In this document: positions 39,994 through 49,139 of the stretch, piece after piece
How the letters are laid out: each line of letters starts with the position of its first letter
Numbering within the stretch: the first letter of the stretch is position 1
NCBI GenBank assembly: GCA_900770295.1
Contig: CAAGJQ010000089.1
Span: forward strand, 1-64,000
Origin: an uncultured Oscillibacter sp.
Lineage (GTDB): Bacteria > Bacillota > Clostridia > Oscillospirales > Oscillospiraceae
DNA length: 64,000 nucleotides
Direction: 5' to 3'
Program-made: the position numbers and the translations under genes
The notes under the pieces: generated by a model
What the model was told of the DNA's origin: nothing
Databases searched by the model: none
Seen by the model: the letters and a program-made list of their open reading frames with translations, nothing else

Positions 39994-42900
39994 CTATTTG
40001 ATCTTCAATTCCTTGGCCATGTCGTTCAGATTGATGGTCAGTATCTTACTGACGCCCTGCTCCTGCATGGTGACGCCGTACAGCACGTCGGCCTCCTCCA
40101 TGGTGCCCCGGCGGTGGGTGATGACGATGAACTGCGTCCGGCCCGCCAGGGTCCGCATGTAGCGGGCCACCCGGATGACGTTGGGCTCGTCCAGGGCGGC
40201 CTCGATCTCATCCATGACGCAGAAGGGCGTGGGGTGGACCTTCAAAATGGCGAAGTACAGAGCGATGGCCACGAAGGCCTTCTCGCCGCCGGAGAGGAGG
40301 GAGATGGTCTTTAAGGTCTTTCCGGGCGGCTGGGCCTTGATCTCGATGCCGCAGCCCAGAATGTCGCTCTCGTCCTCCAGCTCCAGCTTGGCCTGGCCCC
40401 CGCCGAAGAGGTCCGTGAAGGTGGTCTGGAAGCTCTCGTTGATGAGCTTGAACTGCTCCGCGAAGATGGCGGTCATCTGGTTGGTGATCTCCTCGATGAT
40501 GCCGCTGAGCTCCTCCTTGGCCTTTTCCACGTCGTCGCGCTGGTCCGTCAGATAGGTGTAGCGGCCGTTGACCCGGTCGAACTCCTCGATAGCGCCGATG
40601 TTGATGGCTCCAAGGGCGGAGATGTCCCGTTTCAGCTCTCCGATGCGGCGGGTGGCCTTGGGGATGCTCTCCAGCTCGATGCGCTGGGCCTGAGCATCCG
40701 TGTGGCTGAGCTCGTAGGTCTCCCACAGCCGGTCCAGGATCTGCTTTTCCTCCATGGCGGAGGTGGAGATCTTGTTCTCCAGCTTTGCCGCCGCCATCTG
40801 CAGATTCTGGAAGTTCTCGTTCAGTTCCTTGCTGGCGCGGTTTTTGGCAGTGCGCTCCGCCTCCAGGGCGATCTTCTCCTCGTTCAGCGCCGTCAGCCGG
40901 TCCCGGAAGGTCTGGCCCTGGGCAGAGAGGGTTTCCAGCTCCGTTTTCCGCCGGGCGATCTCTCCGCTGGCCTCGTCGATGTTCCGCTGATAGGTCCGGA
41001 CCGTCTCCTCCTTCTGGTCCCGGTCCCCGGCCAAACTCTCCGCCAGCTGCCGCAGGTCGGCGGCACGGCGGACGGTGGACTCCCGCTCGGCGGTCAGAGC
41101 CGCCAGATCGGACTTCTTTCCGCTGATCTCTTCCGTCAGAGCCCCGGACTGGGCCAGCAGCTCTGACTGGCCGGAGAGGGCCTCTTCGGCCTTCGCCCGC
41201 AGGCTCTCCGCCAGACGCTCCTGCCCGGCGATCTGTTTTTCCGCCTCCGCGGCCCGCTGCCCGTTGTCCTTCAGGCGGCCGGTCAGGCTCTCCCACTCGC
41301 CCTCCAGATTTTCCAGATTCTCCCGCAGGGAGCGCAGCAAAATGTCAAAGTGGTTCTTCGTACCCTCCAGCCGCAAAACCTCGTCCTCGGCCTGGCGGCG
41401 CTGGCTCTCCGCCGTCTCCAGCTCGTACTGGGCGGCGGCCAGTTCCCGGTTCGCCGCCTCCTCCGCAGCCTGGGCGGCGGACAGCTTTTCATGCATGGCG
41501 CTGGCCCGGCCGTTCAGCTTTTCCAGCTCGGCGGCGCGGCTCAGCACACCGGCGGACCGGCTGGTGGAGCCGCCGGTCATGGAGCCGCCCCGGTTGATGA
41601 CCTGCCCGTCCAGCGTCACGATGCGGAAGGCGTTGCGGTACTTCCGGGCCATGGCGATGCCGCAGTCCATGTCCTCCACGATGACCGTCCGGCCCAGGAG
41701 GTTCTGGAAGATATTCGTATAGCGGGCATCAAACTTCACCAGGCGGGAGGCGATGCCCACGAAACCGAATTCATTTTCCACGCCGGGCTGGCGCAGCTCG
41801 TCGCCCCGGATGGCGGTCAGCGGCAGGAAGGTGGCGCGGCCGCCGTCCCGCTGTTTCAGGAAGTTGATGGCCGCCTTGGCGTCCTCCTCCCGGTCCACCA
41901 CGATGTTCTGCAATCCCGCGCCCAGGGCGATCTCAATGGCCAGAGACACCTGCTGGTCGGTCTTCATCAGATTCGCCACCGGGCCGTGGATGCCCCGGAG
42001 ACTATTCTTTGCCTGCATGACCGTCTTGACGGCCTTGGAGAAGCCCTCGTACTCCTTCTCCATCTCCGTCAGAAGGCGGATGCGGTTGTCCAGCGCGCCC
42101 ACGTCCATGGTCAGCTGGACCCGGTGTTCCGACGCGGCGGCGGCTTTCTTCTTCCGCTCCTCCATCCGCAGGCTGTGGCCCGCGATGATGTTGGACACCG
42201 CCTCCGCCTCGTCCCGGGCATCCTCCAGAGCGCGGCGGTTGGCCCTGGCCTCCTTCTCGGATTCCGCCAGTTGGGCCTCGGCGGCGGCTTTTTCCTGTTC
42301 AACGGCGGCTTTCCGCTCCTCGATCTGTCCGTTTTCAGCGGCGATGGCAGCGACTTCCGCCCGCGCGTCCGCCGCAGCGGCCACGGCCATGGCCTCCTGG
42401 CCCCGCAGGGCCTCCGCCTGGGACTGGGCGCCGCCGGCCTGGGCCGCGGCCTCCCGTGCCTGCTCCAGCAGTCCATCCAGCGCGTGATTCAGCGTCTCGA
42501 TCTCTCCGTCGATCTCCGCGATGCGGCGCTCCAGTTCCTCCGCCTGCTTCTCCAGGCCTCCGGCGCGGCTGTCCGTCTCCTCCAGCTCCGTCCGGGCCCG
42601 GTCGATGTTCTCCTGATTGTGGGTGATCGTACTCTCCAGCACGGCGATGGCGGACTCCTGCTCCTTCACCCGGCCGTCCAGCTCGGCGGCCTCGGCGCGG
42701 ATGCGCTCCGCCTCCATGTCCTTCTCCTGCATCCGAAGACCGTACTGCTCATCCTCGGCGTACAGGGCGTCAATTTGGGCCTTGGCCTCGTCCCGGGCGG
42801 CCTCGGCGGCGGCGCAGTCCGCCTTCAGCTTCTGGACGCTGGCTTTCAGGGCATCCAGATTCTCCAGCCACACGGAGATCTCCAACAGGCGCAGCTCGTC

Positions 42901-43560
42901 CCGCAGGACCAGGAACTTTTTGGCCTTCTCCGCCTGGTCCCGCAGGGGTTCCACCTGCAATTCCAGTTCGGATATCTTGTCGTTGATGCGGACCAGGTTC
43001 TCCTCCGTCCGCTCCAGCTTCCGCTCCGACTCCTCTTTCCGGTGGCGGAACTTGGAGATGCCGGCGGCCTCCTCGAAAATCTCCCGGCGCTCGCCGCTCT
43101 TGGCGGACAAAATCTCGTCGATCTTGCCCTGGCCGATGATGGAGTAGCCCTCCCGGCCCATGCCGGTGTCCATGAACAGCTCCGTCACGTCCTTCAATCG
43201 GACGGACTGCCGGTTGATGTAGTATTCGCTCTCGCCGCTGCGGTAATAGCGGCGGGTGACGGAGACCTCCGCCTCCTCCATGGTGGGGAAGATGTGCTCC
43301 GTGTTGTCGATTACCAGCGTCACCTGGGCAAAGCCCACCTGGGCCCGCTTCGCCGTGCCGCCGAAGATGACGTCCTCCATCTTCGCGCCTCGGAGGCTCT
43401 TACTGCTCTGCTCACCCATGACCCAGCGGATGGCGTCGGAAATATTGGACTTGCCGGAGCCGTTGGGGCCCACGATGGCGGTGATATCCTCGCCGAAGTT
43501 CAGGACCGTCTTATCGGGGAAGGACTTGAATCCCTGGATCTCCAATGCTTTTAAGTACAC
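39994..43560 (-). CDS. smc: SMC chromosome partition ATPase
   Basis: The 1188-residue protein has the full SMC layout. Walker A is GPNGSGKSN, the two long coiled coils flank a hinge (about 520-640, GPVANLMKTDQQV), the signature is LLSGGEKAFVAIAL, and Walker B is FCVMDEIEAALD. It loads on DNA with ScpAB and organises the chromosome. Its last 24 codons are duplicated downstream with only silent changes, and the junction sequence is present as an inverted repeat around the gene end. It is the first gene of the long minus-strand block. Confidence 0.97.
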   Translation of the reverse strand: MYLKALEIQGFKSFPDKTVLNFGEDITAIVGPNGSGKSNISDAIRWVMGEQSSKSLRGAKMEDVIFGGTAKRAQVGFAQVTLVIDNTEHIFPTMEEAEVSVTRRYYRSGESEYYINRQSVRLKDVTELFMDTGMGREGYSIIGQGKIDEILSAKSGERREIFEEAAGISKFRHRKEESERKLERTEENLVRINDKISELELQVEPLRDQAEKAKKFLVLRDELRLLEISVWLENLDALKASVQKLKADCAAAEAARDEAKAQIDALYAEDEQYGLRMQEKDMEAERIRAEAAELDGRVKEQESAIAVLESTITHNQENIDRARTELEETDSRAGGLEKQAEELERRIAEIDGEIETLNHALDGLLEQAREAAAQAGGAQSQAEALRGQEAMAVAAAADARAEVAAIAAENGQIEERKAAVEQEKAAAEAQLAESEKEARANRRALEDARDEAEAVSNIIAGHSLRMEERKKKAAAASEHRVQLTMDVGALDNRIRLLTEMEKEYEGFSKAVKTVMQAKNSLRGIHGPVANLMKTDQQVSLAIEIALGAGLQNIVVDREEDAKAAINFLKQRDGGRATFLPLTAIRGDELRQPGVENEFGFVGIASRLVKFDARYTNIFQNLLGRTVIVEDMDCGIAMARKYRNAFRIVTLDGQVINRGGSMTGGSTSRSAGVLSRAAELEKLNGRASAMHEKLSAAQAAEEAANRELAAAQYELETAESQRRQAEDEVLRLEGTKNHFDILLRSLRENLENLEGEWESLTGRLKDNGQRAAEAEKQIAGQERLAESLRAKAEEALSGQSELLAQSGALTEEISGKKSDLAALTAERESTVRRAADLRQLAESLAGDRDQKEETVRTYQRNIDEASGEIARRKTELETLSAQGQTFRDRLTALNEEKIALEAERTAKNRASKELNENFQNLQMAAAKLENKISTSAMEEKQILDRLWETYELSHTDAQAQRIELESIPKATRRIGELKRDISALGAINIGAIEEFDRVNGRYTYLTDQRDDVEKAKEELSGIIEEITNQMTAIFAEQFKLINESFQTTFTDLFGGGQAKLELEDESDILGCGIEIKAQPPGKTLKTISLLSGGEKAFVAIALYFAILKVHPTPFCVMDEIEAALDEPNVIRVARYMRTLAGRTQFIVITHRRGTMEEADVLYGVTMQEQGVSKILTINLNDMAKELKIK

Positions 43561-43753
43561 AGTTCCACCTCTGTCATTTTCACATACTATAACTAGAATA
43601 GATTAGCAGAAAAGCGTCTGGTTTTCAAGTAGAACCATCTGTTATTTTGCCAGCCTTTTCCGCTCCCACCGTGATACTCAAAACAGATCTCGCTTTTTGT
43701 GGACAGCCGTGTTATCCTATGAAAAGAATAGCGATATGGAAAGGATGTCACCT

Positions 43754-43990
43754 GTGCGAATGAAACAGCCGCGGCTGGTGGTCACGTTTTATACGACCGC
43801 CGGCGCCATTGCTGCCGAGCAGCTCTGCCGGAAGGCGGGTCTGGAGGGAAAACTGATCTCCGTCCCCCGCTGCCTCACCTCCGACTGCGGGATCGCCTGG
43901 TCGGCGCCGCCGGAGACCCGGGCGGTGCTGGAACAGCAATTCCGGGAAGCCGGCATTGAAACCGCGGGCTTTCACGAGCTTTTGGTATAG
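43754..43990 (+). CDS. DUF3343 protein of the selenium cluster
   Basis: The 78-residue protein (MRMKQPRLVVTFYTTAGAI...) has the DUF3343 pattern: a TFxTTxxAxxxE start, then a PRxxTSDCGIAW motif. DUF3343 proteins are encoded next to yedE/yedF genes in selenium-using bacteria. The start GTG at 43754 lies six bases after AAGGATG; an ATG two codons later is possible. It precedes yedE by 56 bp on the same strand. Confidence 0.8.
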   Translation: MRMKQPRLVVTFYTTAGAIAAEQLCRKAGLEGKLISVPRCLTSDCGIAWSAPPETRAVLEQQFREAGIETAGFHELLV

Positions 43991-44046
43991 GCGTTTTCTT
44001 TTGGAAATCGTTGTTCTTTTAAAAAAATAATGATAGGAGTGTTTGG

Positions 44047-45153
44047 ATGAGAGAAAACAACTGGTTCCGGGAGCACGGTCTGATCTTACTGACCGGCGTC
44101 GTGGTCGGCATCGCGGCTCTGGTGCTGACCGCCTCCGGTAACCCCAAAAACATGGGCTTCTGCATCGCCTGCTTTGAGCGGGACATCGCCGGCGCGCTGG
44201 GTCTGCACAGCGCCGACAAGGTCCAGTACATCCGCCCGGAAATCATCGGCATCGTTCTGGGCGCCCTGCTGGCGGCCGTCGGCGCCAAGGAATTCCGGGC
44301 CAAGGCCGGTTCCTCCCCCGCCTGCCGCTTCATCCTGGGCATGTTCGTCATGATCGGCGCGCTGGTCTTTTTGGGCTGCCCGCTGCGCATGGTCATCCGC
44401 CTGGGCGGCGGTGATCTGACCGCCGTGGCCGGTCTGGTGGGCTTTGTGGCCGGTATTCTGGTGGGCATCGTCTTTCTGCGGAAGGGCTTTTCCCTGGGAC
44501 GGGCCTATCCGGTCCGCCAGGGCGAGGGTCTGATGCTGCCCGGCCTTATGGTGGTCCTGCTGGTTTTGCTGCTGGTATTCCCCGGCAAGCTGCGCTTCTC
44601 CGAGGCCGGTCCCGGCTCCATGCACGCGTTCTGGGCCATCTCTCTGGCGGCCGGTCTGATTGTGGGCGCGCTGGCCCAGCGGAGCCGCCTGTGCATGGCC
44701 GGCGGCATCCGGGACGCCGTGATGCTCCGTGATTTCCGGCTGCTGTCCGGTTTTCTGGCCATCTGGGTCACTGTCAGCATCGGCAACCTGATCCTCGGAA
44801 ACTACAATCTCTCCGCCGTGTCCCAGCCCATTGCCCACAGCCAGTATCTGTGGTCCGCCCTGGGCATGGCTCTGGCGGGCTGGGGCTCCATCCTGCTGGG
44901 CGGCTGTCCTCTGCGGCAGCTGATCCTGGCCGGTGAGGGCAACGGCGATTCCGCCGTGACGGTGCTGGGCATGATCGTCGGTGCCGCTGTGTCCCACAAC
45001 TTCGGACTGGCGGGCAGCGCCGACAGCGTGGTGGACGGTGTCTACAAGGTAGGCGGCATCGGCACCGCCGGTATGGTGGCCGTCATCTTCGGCTTCGTGG
45101 TACTGCTGGTCATCACCATCACTCATCTTCCCGGAAAGGAGCATGCATTATGA
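44047..45153 (+). CDS. yedE: YedE-type putative selenium transporter
   Basis: The 368-residue protein has about ten membrane helices and two internally related halves. Conserved cysteines lie in MGFCIACFERD, FLGCPLRM and LGGCPLRQL, with NPKNMGFCIACF typical of the selenium-linked YedE group. It is thought to import a selenium or sulfur compound. Its stop overlaps the SirA-like start by four bases. AGGAG lies upstream of the ATG. No selD or selA is present in the window. Confidence 0.88.
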   Translation: MRENNWFREHGLILLTGVVVGIAALVLTASGNPKNMGFCIACFERDIAGALGLHSADKVQYIRPEIIGIVLGALLAAVGAKEFRAKAGSSPACRFILGMFVMIGALVFLGCPLRMVIRLGGGDLTAVAGLVGFVAGILVGIVFLRKGFSLGRAYPVRQGEGLMLPGLMVVLLVLLLVFPGKLRFSEAGPGSMHAFWAISLAAGLIVGALAQRSRLCMAGGIRDAVMLRDFRLLSGFLAIWVTVSIGNLILGNYNLSAVSQPIAHSQYLWSALGMALAGWGSILLGGCPLRQLILAGEGNGDSAVTVLGMIVGAAVSHNFGLAGSADSVVDGVYKVGGIGTAGMVAVIFGFVVLLVITITHLPGKEHAL

Positions 45154-45353
45154 TCGATACGAGAGGTCTCTCCTGCCCCATGCCCGTCATCATGGTGCAG
45201 AACGCGGTCCGCAAGGACGCCCCCGCCACGCTGGAGGTCCTGTCGGACGCTCAGGTGTCCGTGGAAAATATCACCCGGTTCGCCCATACGCAGGGCTATC
45301 AGGTGACAGTCACACCGGAGGGCGATGACTTCAAGCTGACGTTGACGAAATAA
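45150..45353 (+). CDS. SirA/TusA-like sulfur/selenium carrier
   Basis: The 67-residue protein begins MIDTRGLSCPMPVIM, with the TusA-family CPxP motif whose Cys carries sulfur or selenium. It overlaps the yedE end (ATGA), so translation is coupled. With DUF3343 and YedE it forms the selenium-linked cluster typical of clostridial selenium users. Confidence 0.9.
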   Translation: MIDTRGLSCPMPVIMVQNAVRKDAPATLEVLSDAQVSVENITRFAHTQGYQVTVTPEGDDFKLTLTK

Positions 45354-45358
45354 GAAGC

Positions 45359-45391
45359 GGCAGGGCCGTCCCGGTACGGGGCGGCCCTGCT
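45359..45391. terminator. Bidirectional terminator after the selenium cluster
   Basis: GGCAGGGCCG and CGGCCCTGC form a strong stem continued by TCCC/GGGG, with TTT on the plus side. It separates convergent genes. Confidence 0.8.
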
Positions 45392-45394
45392 GTT

Positions 45395-45586
45395 TCACTC
45401 CCAGAACAGTTCGTCCAGGGTCTTGTTCAGCGTTTTGCAGATGGCGATGCAGAGCTTGATGGTGGGATTGTAGTCTCCCTTTTCGATGGCGTTGATGGTC
45501 TGGCGGGAGACGCCCACCGCGTCCGCCAGCTGCTGCTGGCTCATGTCCAGCGCCGCCCGGGCGGATTTCAGCCGGAGGTTTTTCAT
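45395..45586 (-). CDS. Small XRE-family regulator
   Basis: The 63-residue protein is almost only a helix-turn-helix (MSQQQLADAVGVSRQTINAIEKGDYNPTI), the size and sequence style of compact Cro/CI-type regulators in Firmicutes. It starts inside the stop of the upstream membrane protein gene (ATGA overlap), the familiar membrane protein plus small HTH pair. It probably represses its own operon. Confidence 0.88.
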   Translation of the reverse strand: MKNLRLKSARAALDMSQQQLADAVGVSRQTINAIEKGDYNPTIKLCIAICKTLNKTLDELFWE

Positions 45587-46101
45587 TCCCCTGCCTCCCG
45601 CTTCGCCAGCAGGTAATTCACCACGTAAATCACCAGAATGACCAATACCATGGCGCCGCAAATGCCATTCACCGCGGCGAAGGTCAGGATGCCGTCCTCC
45701 ATTACCCGGCCGTTTTTCCAATTCATGACGCCGATGAACAAATTCAGCGATCCGATGACAGTGAGCATTGTCATGACGGTCCGGGGCTTTTCTTTCAGGC
45801 TCAGATAGGCATCCTTCACGATGCAGACGGACGCAAACACCATCAGCGCCGCGGCAATACACAGCATAGCGCCGACGAGAACATCGCACCAACGGCCCAG
45901 GACCATGTCGGAAAAGCCATACAGCAGCAGGCACGTCAGCAGGGTCCAGAACCCATACTTGTATGCTTGCCCCCGGGCCCGCTCCTGCCGCTCGTCAAAG
46001 GTCAGATCCATAACCTTCAGCTTAAACAGCAGCGCCACGATGCCGACGCCCACCAGGATGCCCACGACGATGCCCACAATGTATCCCAGAGAATGTTCCA
46101 T
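45583..46101 (-). CDS. Membrane protein paired with the XRE regulator
   Basis: The 172-residue protein has four to five membrane helices and the short cytosolic motif DLTFDERQERARGQAYKYGF, found in small membrane proteins encoded with compact HTH regulators. Function is unknown. It overlaps the HTH gene by four bases. Confidence 0.78.
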   Translation of the reverse strand: MEHSLGYIVGIVVGILVGVGIVALLFKLKVMDLTFDERQERARGQAYKYGFWTLLTCLLLYGFSDMVLGRWCDVLVGAMLCIAAALMVFASVCIVKDAYLSLKEKPRTVMTMLTVIGSLNLFIGVMNWKNGRVMEDGILTFAAVNGICGAMVLVILVIYVVNYLLAKREAGE

Positions 46102-46206
46102 ATGTACTTCCTCCTGTTTTCTCTTATTGTGAGGTCAGTGTAATACTACGCCGTCTATTTGTCAAGTATATTTTACTTTTTGTCTCAAAAATTTTCCGGC
46201 GGCACA

Positions 46207-46926
46207 TTACTGTGCCGCCGTGTCTCCCTTCTTATCCCGAATCTGCCGGTACAGGCACTGGAGGCCGTCGGACAAGCCGCCCACCTGGTCGATGATGCCC
46301 AGACGGACCGCCTCCTCGCCGTAGACCACGCTGCCCACGTCGGCGGCCATATCGTCCTTTTTCAGCATCAGGGCCTGAAAGTCCTCGGCGCTGATGTGGC
46401 TGTGACCGGAGACGAAAGCCACGATGCGGTCCTGGAGCCGCTGGAAGTAGTTGTAGGTCTGGGGCGCGGCAATGACGGTGCCGCTCATGCGGACCGGATG
46501 GATGGTCATGGCGGCGGAGGGCACGGCGAAGCTCCTCTTCGCCGCCACCGCCAGAGGTACCCCGATGGAGTGGCTTCCCCCCAGAACGATGGAAACAGTG
46601 GGCTTCGTCATGCTGGCGATCAGCTCCGCGATGGCGAGACCCGCCTCCACGTCGCCGCCCACGGTGTTCAGCAGAAACAGGATGCCGTCCACCTCCTCGC
46701 TCTCCTCCAGCTTGGCCAGGAGCGGCAGTACATGCTCATACTTCGTGGTTTTCGTCGTGTTGGACGCCGTCATATGGCCCTCGATCTGGCCGATGATGCT
46801 CAGGCTGTACACCGTGCCCCGGGGCGTTCGGGTCAGGGCGGAGGAAAAGTCCAGGATGTTCTGGACCGTGTCCTTGTTCTCGTCATTTTCCCGGCTGGAC
46901 TCGGTGGGCTTGGTACTTTCAGTCAT
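46207..46926 (-). CDS. TepA-like ClpP-class serine protease
   Basis: The 239-residue protein has the ClpP/crotonase fold. The catalytic Ser is in GGSHSIGVPLA, the His in TIHPVRM, and NTVGGDVEAGLAIAE precedes them. The sequence style is that of TepA, a ClpP relative lacking a Clp ATPase partner and implicated in membrane-protein or signal-peptide turnover. GGAGG lies before the ATG at 46926; an upstream start is less likely. It is divergent from the proline operon. Confidence 0.84.
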   Translation of the reverse strand: MTESTKPTESSRENDENKDTVQNILDFSSALTRTPRGTVYSLSIIGQIEGHMTASNTTKTTKYEHVLPLLAKLEESEEVDGILFLLNTVGGDVEAGLAIAELIASMTKPTVSIVLGGSHSIGVPLAVAAKRSFAVPSAAMTIHPVRMSGTVIAAPQTYNYFQRLQDRIVAFVSGHSHISAEDFQALMLKKDDMAADVGSVVYGEEAVRLGIIDQVGGLSDGLQCLYRQIRDKKGDTAAQ

Positions 46927-47053
46927 AATATCCCTCCCTTTCCCCTGTATTGTCCGCATTTTTATGAAAACTACACGCCGGCCGGCCTTTCTTTTTTTTC
47001 GTTTCCATGGTATACTGTTTCAATACTTTTTACATACCGGGAGGACTCGAACC

Positions 47054-47854
47054 GTGGAACATACAAAGCAGCGCATTGTCGTAAAGGTGGGCACCTCCAC
47101 CCTGACCCATGACTCCGGCAGTCTGGACCTGCGGAGCATGGAGCATCTGGTCCGCACACTGGCCGATCTCAGCGGCATGGGACACGAGGTCATCCTGGTG
47201 ACCTCCGGCGCCATCGCCGTGGGCACCGCCAAGCTGGGGCTTTCAGAACGGCCAAAGGAGCTACGGATGAAGCAGGCGGCCGCCGCGGTGGGCCAGTGCC
47301 GGATGATGCACATTTACGACAAGCTGTTCTCCGAGTACAACCGCTCCATGGCCCAGATCCTGCTGACCGGCGATGATGTGGACGACCCGGAGCGGGCGGA
47401 GCATCTGTCCAACACCTTCTCCGCCCTGCTGGAGATGGGGGTCATTCCGGTGGTGAATGAAAACGACTCCGTGTCCTCCGCCGAGATTGAGACGGGCCGC
47501 CACAAGGTCCTGGGCGACAACGACACACTGTCCGCCGTCGTGGCGAAGCTGTGCCGGGCGAACCTGCTGGTGCTGCTGTCCGACATCGATGGGCTGTATG
47601 ACGCGGACCCCAAGACCCACCCCGGTGCGAAGCTGCTCCATCAGGTTGCGGAGCTGACGCCGGAGATCCTGGAGATGGCAGGAGGCGCAGGCACCTGGCG
47701 GGGCACCGGCGGCATGGCGACGAAGCTCTCCGCCGCCCGCATCGCCATGGGGGCCGGGTGCGACATGGTCATCACCAACGGGGAGCGGATGGAGGACCTC
47801 TACGGCATCGTGGAGGGGCAGGACATCGGCACCCGGTTTTTGGCATCCAAATAA
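47054..47854 (+). CDS. proB: Glutamate 5-kinase, short form
   Basis: The 266-residue protein is an amino acid kinase domain (VVKVGTSTLT, VTSGAIAVG, NENDSVS, LLSDIDGLYDADP). The C-terminal PUA domain of longer ProB proteins is absent. It phosphorylates glutamate in proline synthesis. The start GTG at 47054 follows GGGAGG at 9 bases. It opens the proB-proA-x-proC operon. Loss of PUA may alter feedback control. Confidence 0.94.
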   Translation: MEHTKQRIVVKVGTSTLTHDSGSLDLRSMEHLVRTLADLSGMGHEVILVTSGAIAVGTAKLGLSERPKELRMKQAAAAVGQCRMMHIYDKLFSEYNRSMAQILLTGDDVDDPERAEHLSNTFSALLEMGVIPVVNENDSVSSAEIETGRHKVLGDNDTLSAVVAKLCRANLLVLLSDIDGLYDADPKTHPGAKLLHQVAELTPEILEMAGGAGTWRGTGGMATKLSAARIAMGAGCDMVITNGERMEDLYGIVEGQDIGTRFLASK

Positions 47855-47869
47855 AAGGAGGTCCTTTTT

Positions 47870-49117
47870 ATGACAGCATTGCAGCAGCAGGGCGCGGCGG
47901 CAAAGGCCGCCACCTATGTGCTGGCAACCGCCGGGACGGCAAAGAAAAACGCCGCCCTGGACGCCATCGCGGAGATCCTGACGGCGCGGCAGAACGAATG
48001 GCTGGCCGCCAACGCTGAGGATGTGGCCGCCGCCAAAGAGGCGGGGATGCGTCCCGCCATGCTGGACCGGCTGACTCTGACGCCGGAGCGCGTCGCCGGC
48101 ATTGTGGACGGTGTGCGGCAGGTGGCCGCCCTGCCGGACCCCATCGGGCGCGTTGACAAAATGGAGACCCGGCCCAACGGGCTTATCATTGGCCGCCGCC
48201 GGGTGCCTCTGGGCGTCATCGCCATCATCTTTGAGGCACGGCCCAATGTCACTGTGGATGCGGCGGCGCTGTGCCTGAAATCCGGCAATGTGTGCATTCT
48301 CCGAGGCGGCAGGGAGGCCATCCGCTCCAACCGCTGCGTCACCGCGCTGATGCGGGAGGCGCTGGTATCCGCCGGACTGCCGGAGGACTGCATCTCCCTG
48401 GTGCAGGACACCAGCCATGAGACCGCCAATGAGCTGATGCATCTGGACGGCTATGTGGATGTGTTGATCCCTCGTGGAGGCGCCGGTCTGATCCGGGCTG
48501 TGGCGAAGGAGGCCAGCGTGCCGGTCATCCGCACCGGCGAGGGCGTGTGCCACATCTACGTGGACGACGAGGCGGACCTGGATATGGCCGCAAATGTCCT
48601 GTTCAACGCCAAGTGCTCCCGGCCCTCGGTGTGCAACGCCGTGGAGTGCGTGCTGGTACAGGAGGACATCGCCGGGGACTTCTGGCCCAAGGCCCTGCCT
48701 CTGCTGGACGAGAAGGGCGTGGAGCTGCGGGCCGACGAGCAGGCCCTGGCCCTGCTGGGCACACGGGCCCTCCCTGCCGCCGAGAGCGACTGGGACGCGG
48801 AATACGACGATTACATCCTGGCCGTCCGGACGGTAAAGGACATGGATGAGGCCATCCGCTTCATCAACCGGCACGGCACCGGCCACTCCGAGAGCATCAT
48901 CACCAAAAACTATTTCAAGGCCCAGCACTTCCTGGACCAGGTGGACGCGGCGGCGGTGTATGTCAACGCCTCCACCCGGTTCACCGACGGCGGCGAGTTC
49001 GGCCTGGGGGCCGAAATCGGCATCTCCACCCAGAAGATGCACGCGCGGGGTCCCATGGGTCTGGAGGAGCTGACCTCCTGCAAGTACGTCATCTACGGCG
49101 AGGGACAGGTGCGGTAA
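47870..49117 (+). CDS. proA: Glutamate-5-semialdehyde dehydrogenase
   Basis: The 415-residue protein has ProA landmarks: VPLGVIAIIFEARPNVT, the catalytic Cys in NAKCSRPSVCNA, and NASTRFTDGGEFGLGAEIGIST. It reduces glutamyl phosphate to the semialdehyde. It lies 15 bp after proB with GGAGG before the ATG. Confidence 0.97.
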   Translation: MTALQQQGAAAKAATYVLATAGTAKKNAALDAIAEILTARQNEWLAANAEDVAAAKEAGMRPAMLDRLTLTPERVAGIVDGVRQVAALPDPIGRVDKMETRPNGLIIGRRRVPLGVIAIIFEARPNVTVDAAALCLKSGNVCILRGGREAIRSNRCVTALMREALVSAGLPEDCISLVQDTSHETANELMHLDGYVDVLIPRGGAGLIRAVAKEASVPVIRTGEGVCHIYVDDEADLDMAANVLFNAKCSRPSVCNAVECVLVQEDIAGDFWPKALPLLDEKGVELRADEQALALLGTRALPAAESDWDAEYDDYILAVRTVKDMDEAIRFINRHGTGHSESIITKNYFKAQHFLDQVDAAAVYVNASTRFTDGGEFGLGAEIGISTQKMHARGPMGLEELTSCKYVIYGEGQVR

Positions 49118-49139
49118 ACACGGAAGGAGAGGATACAAA

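Noticed and set aside
41350..43554. A 734-residue open frame antisense to smc
   Set aside because: Leu/Gly/Arg-rich shadow of coiled-coil codons; smc is certain.
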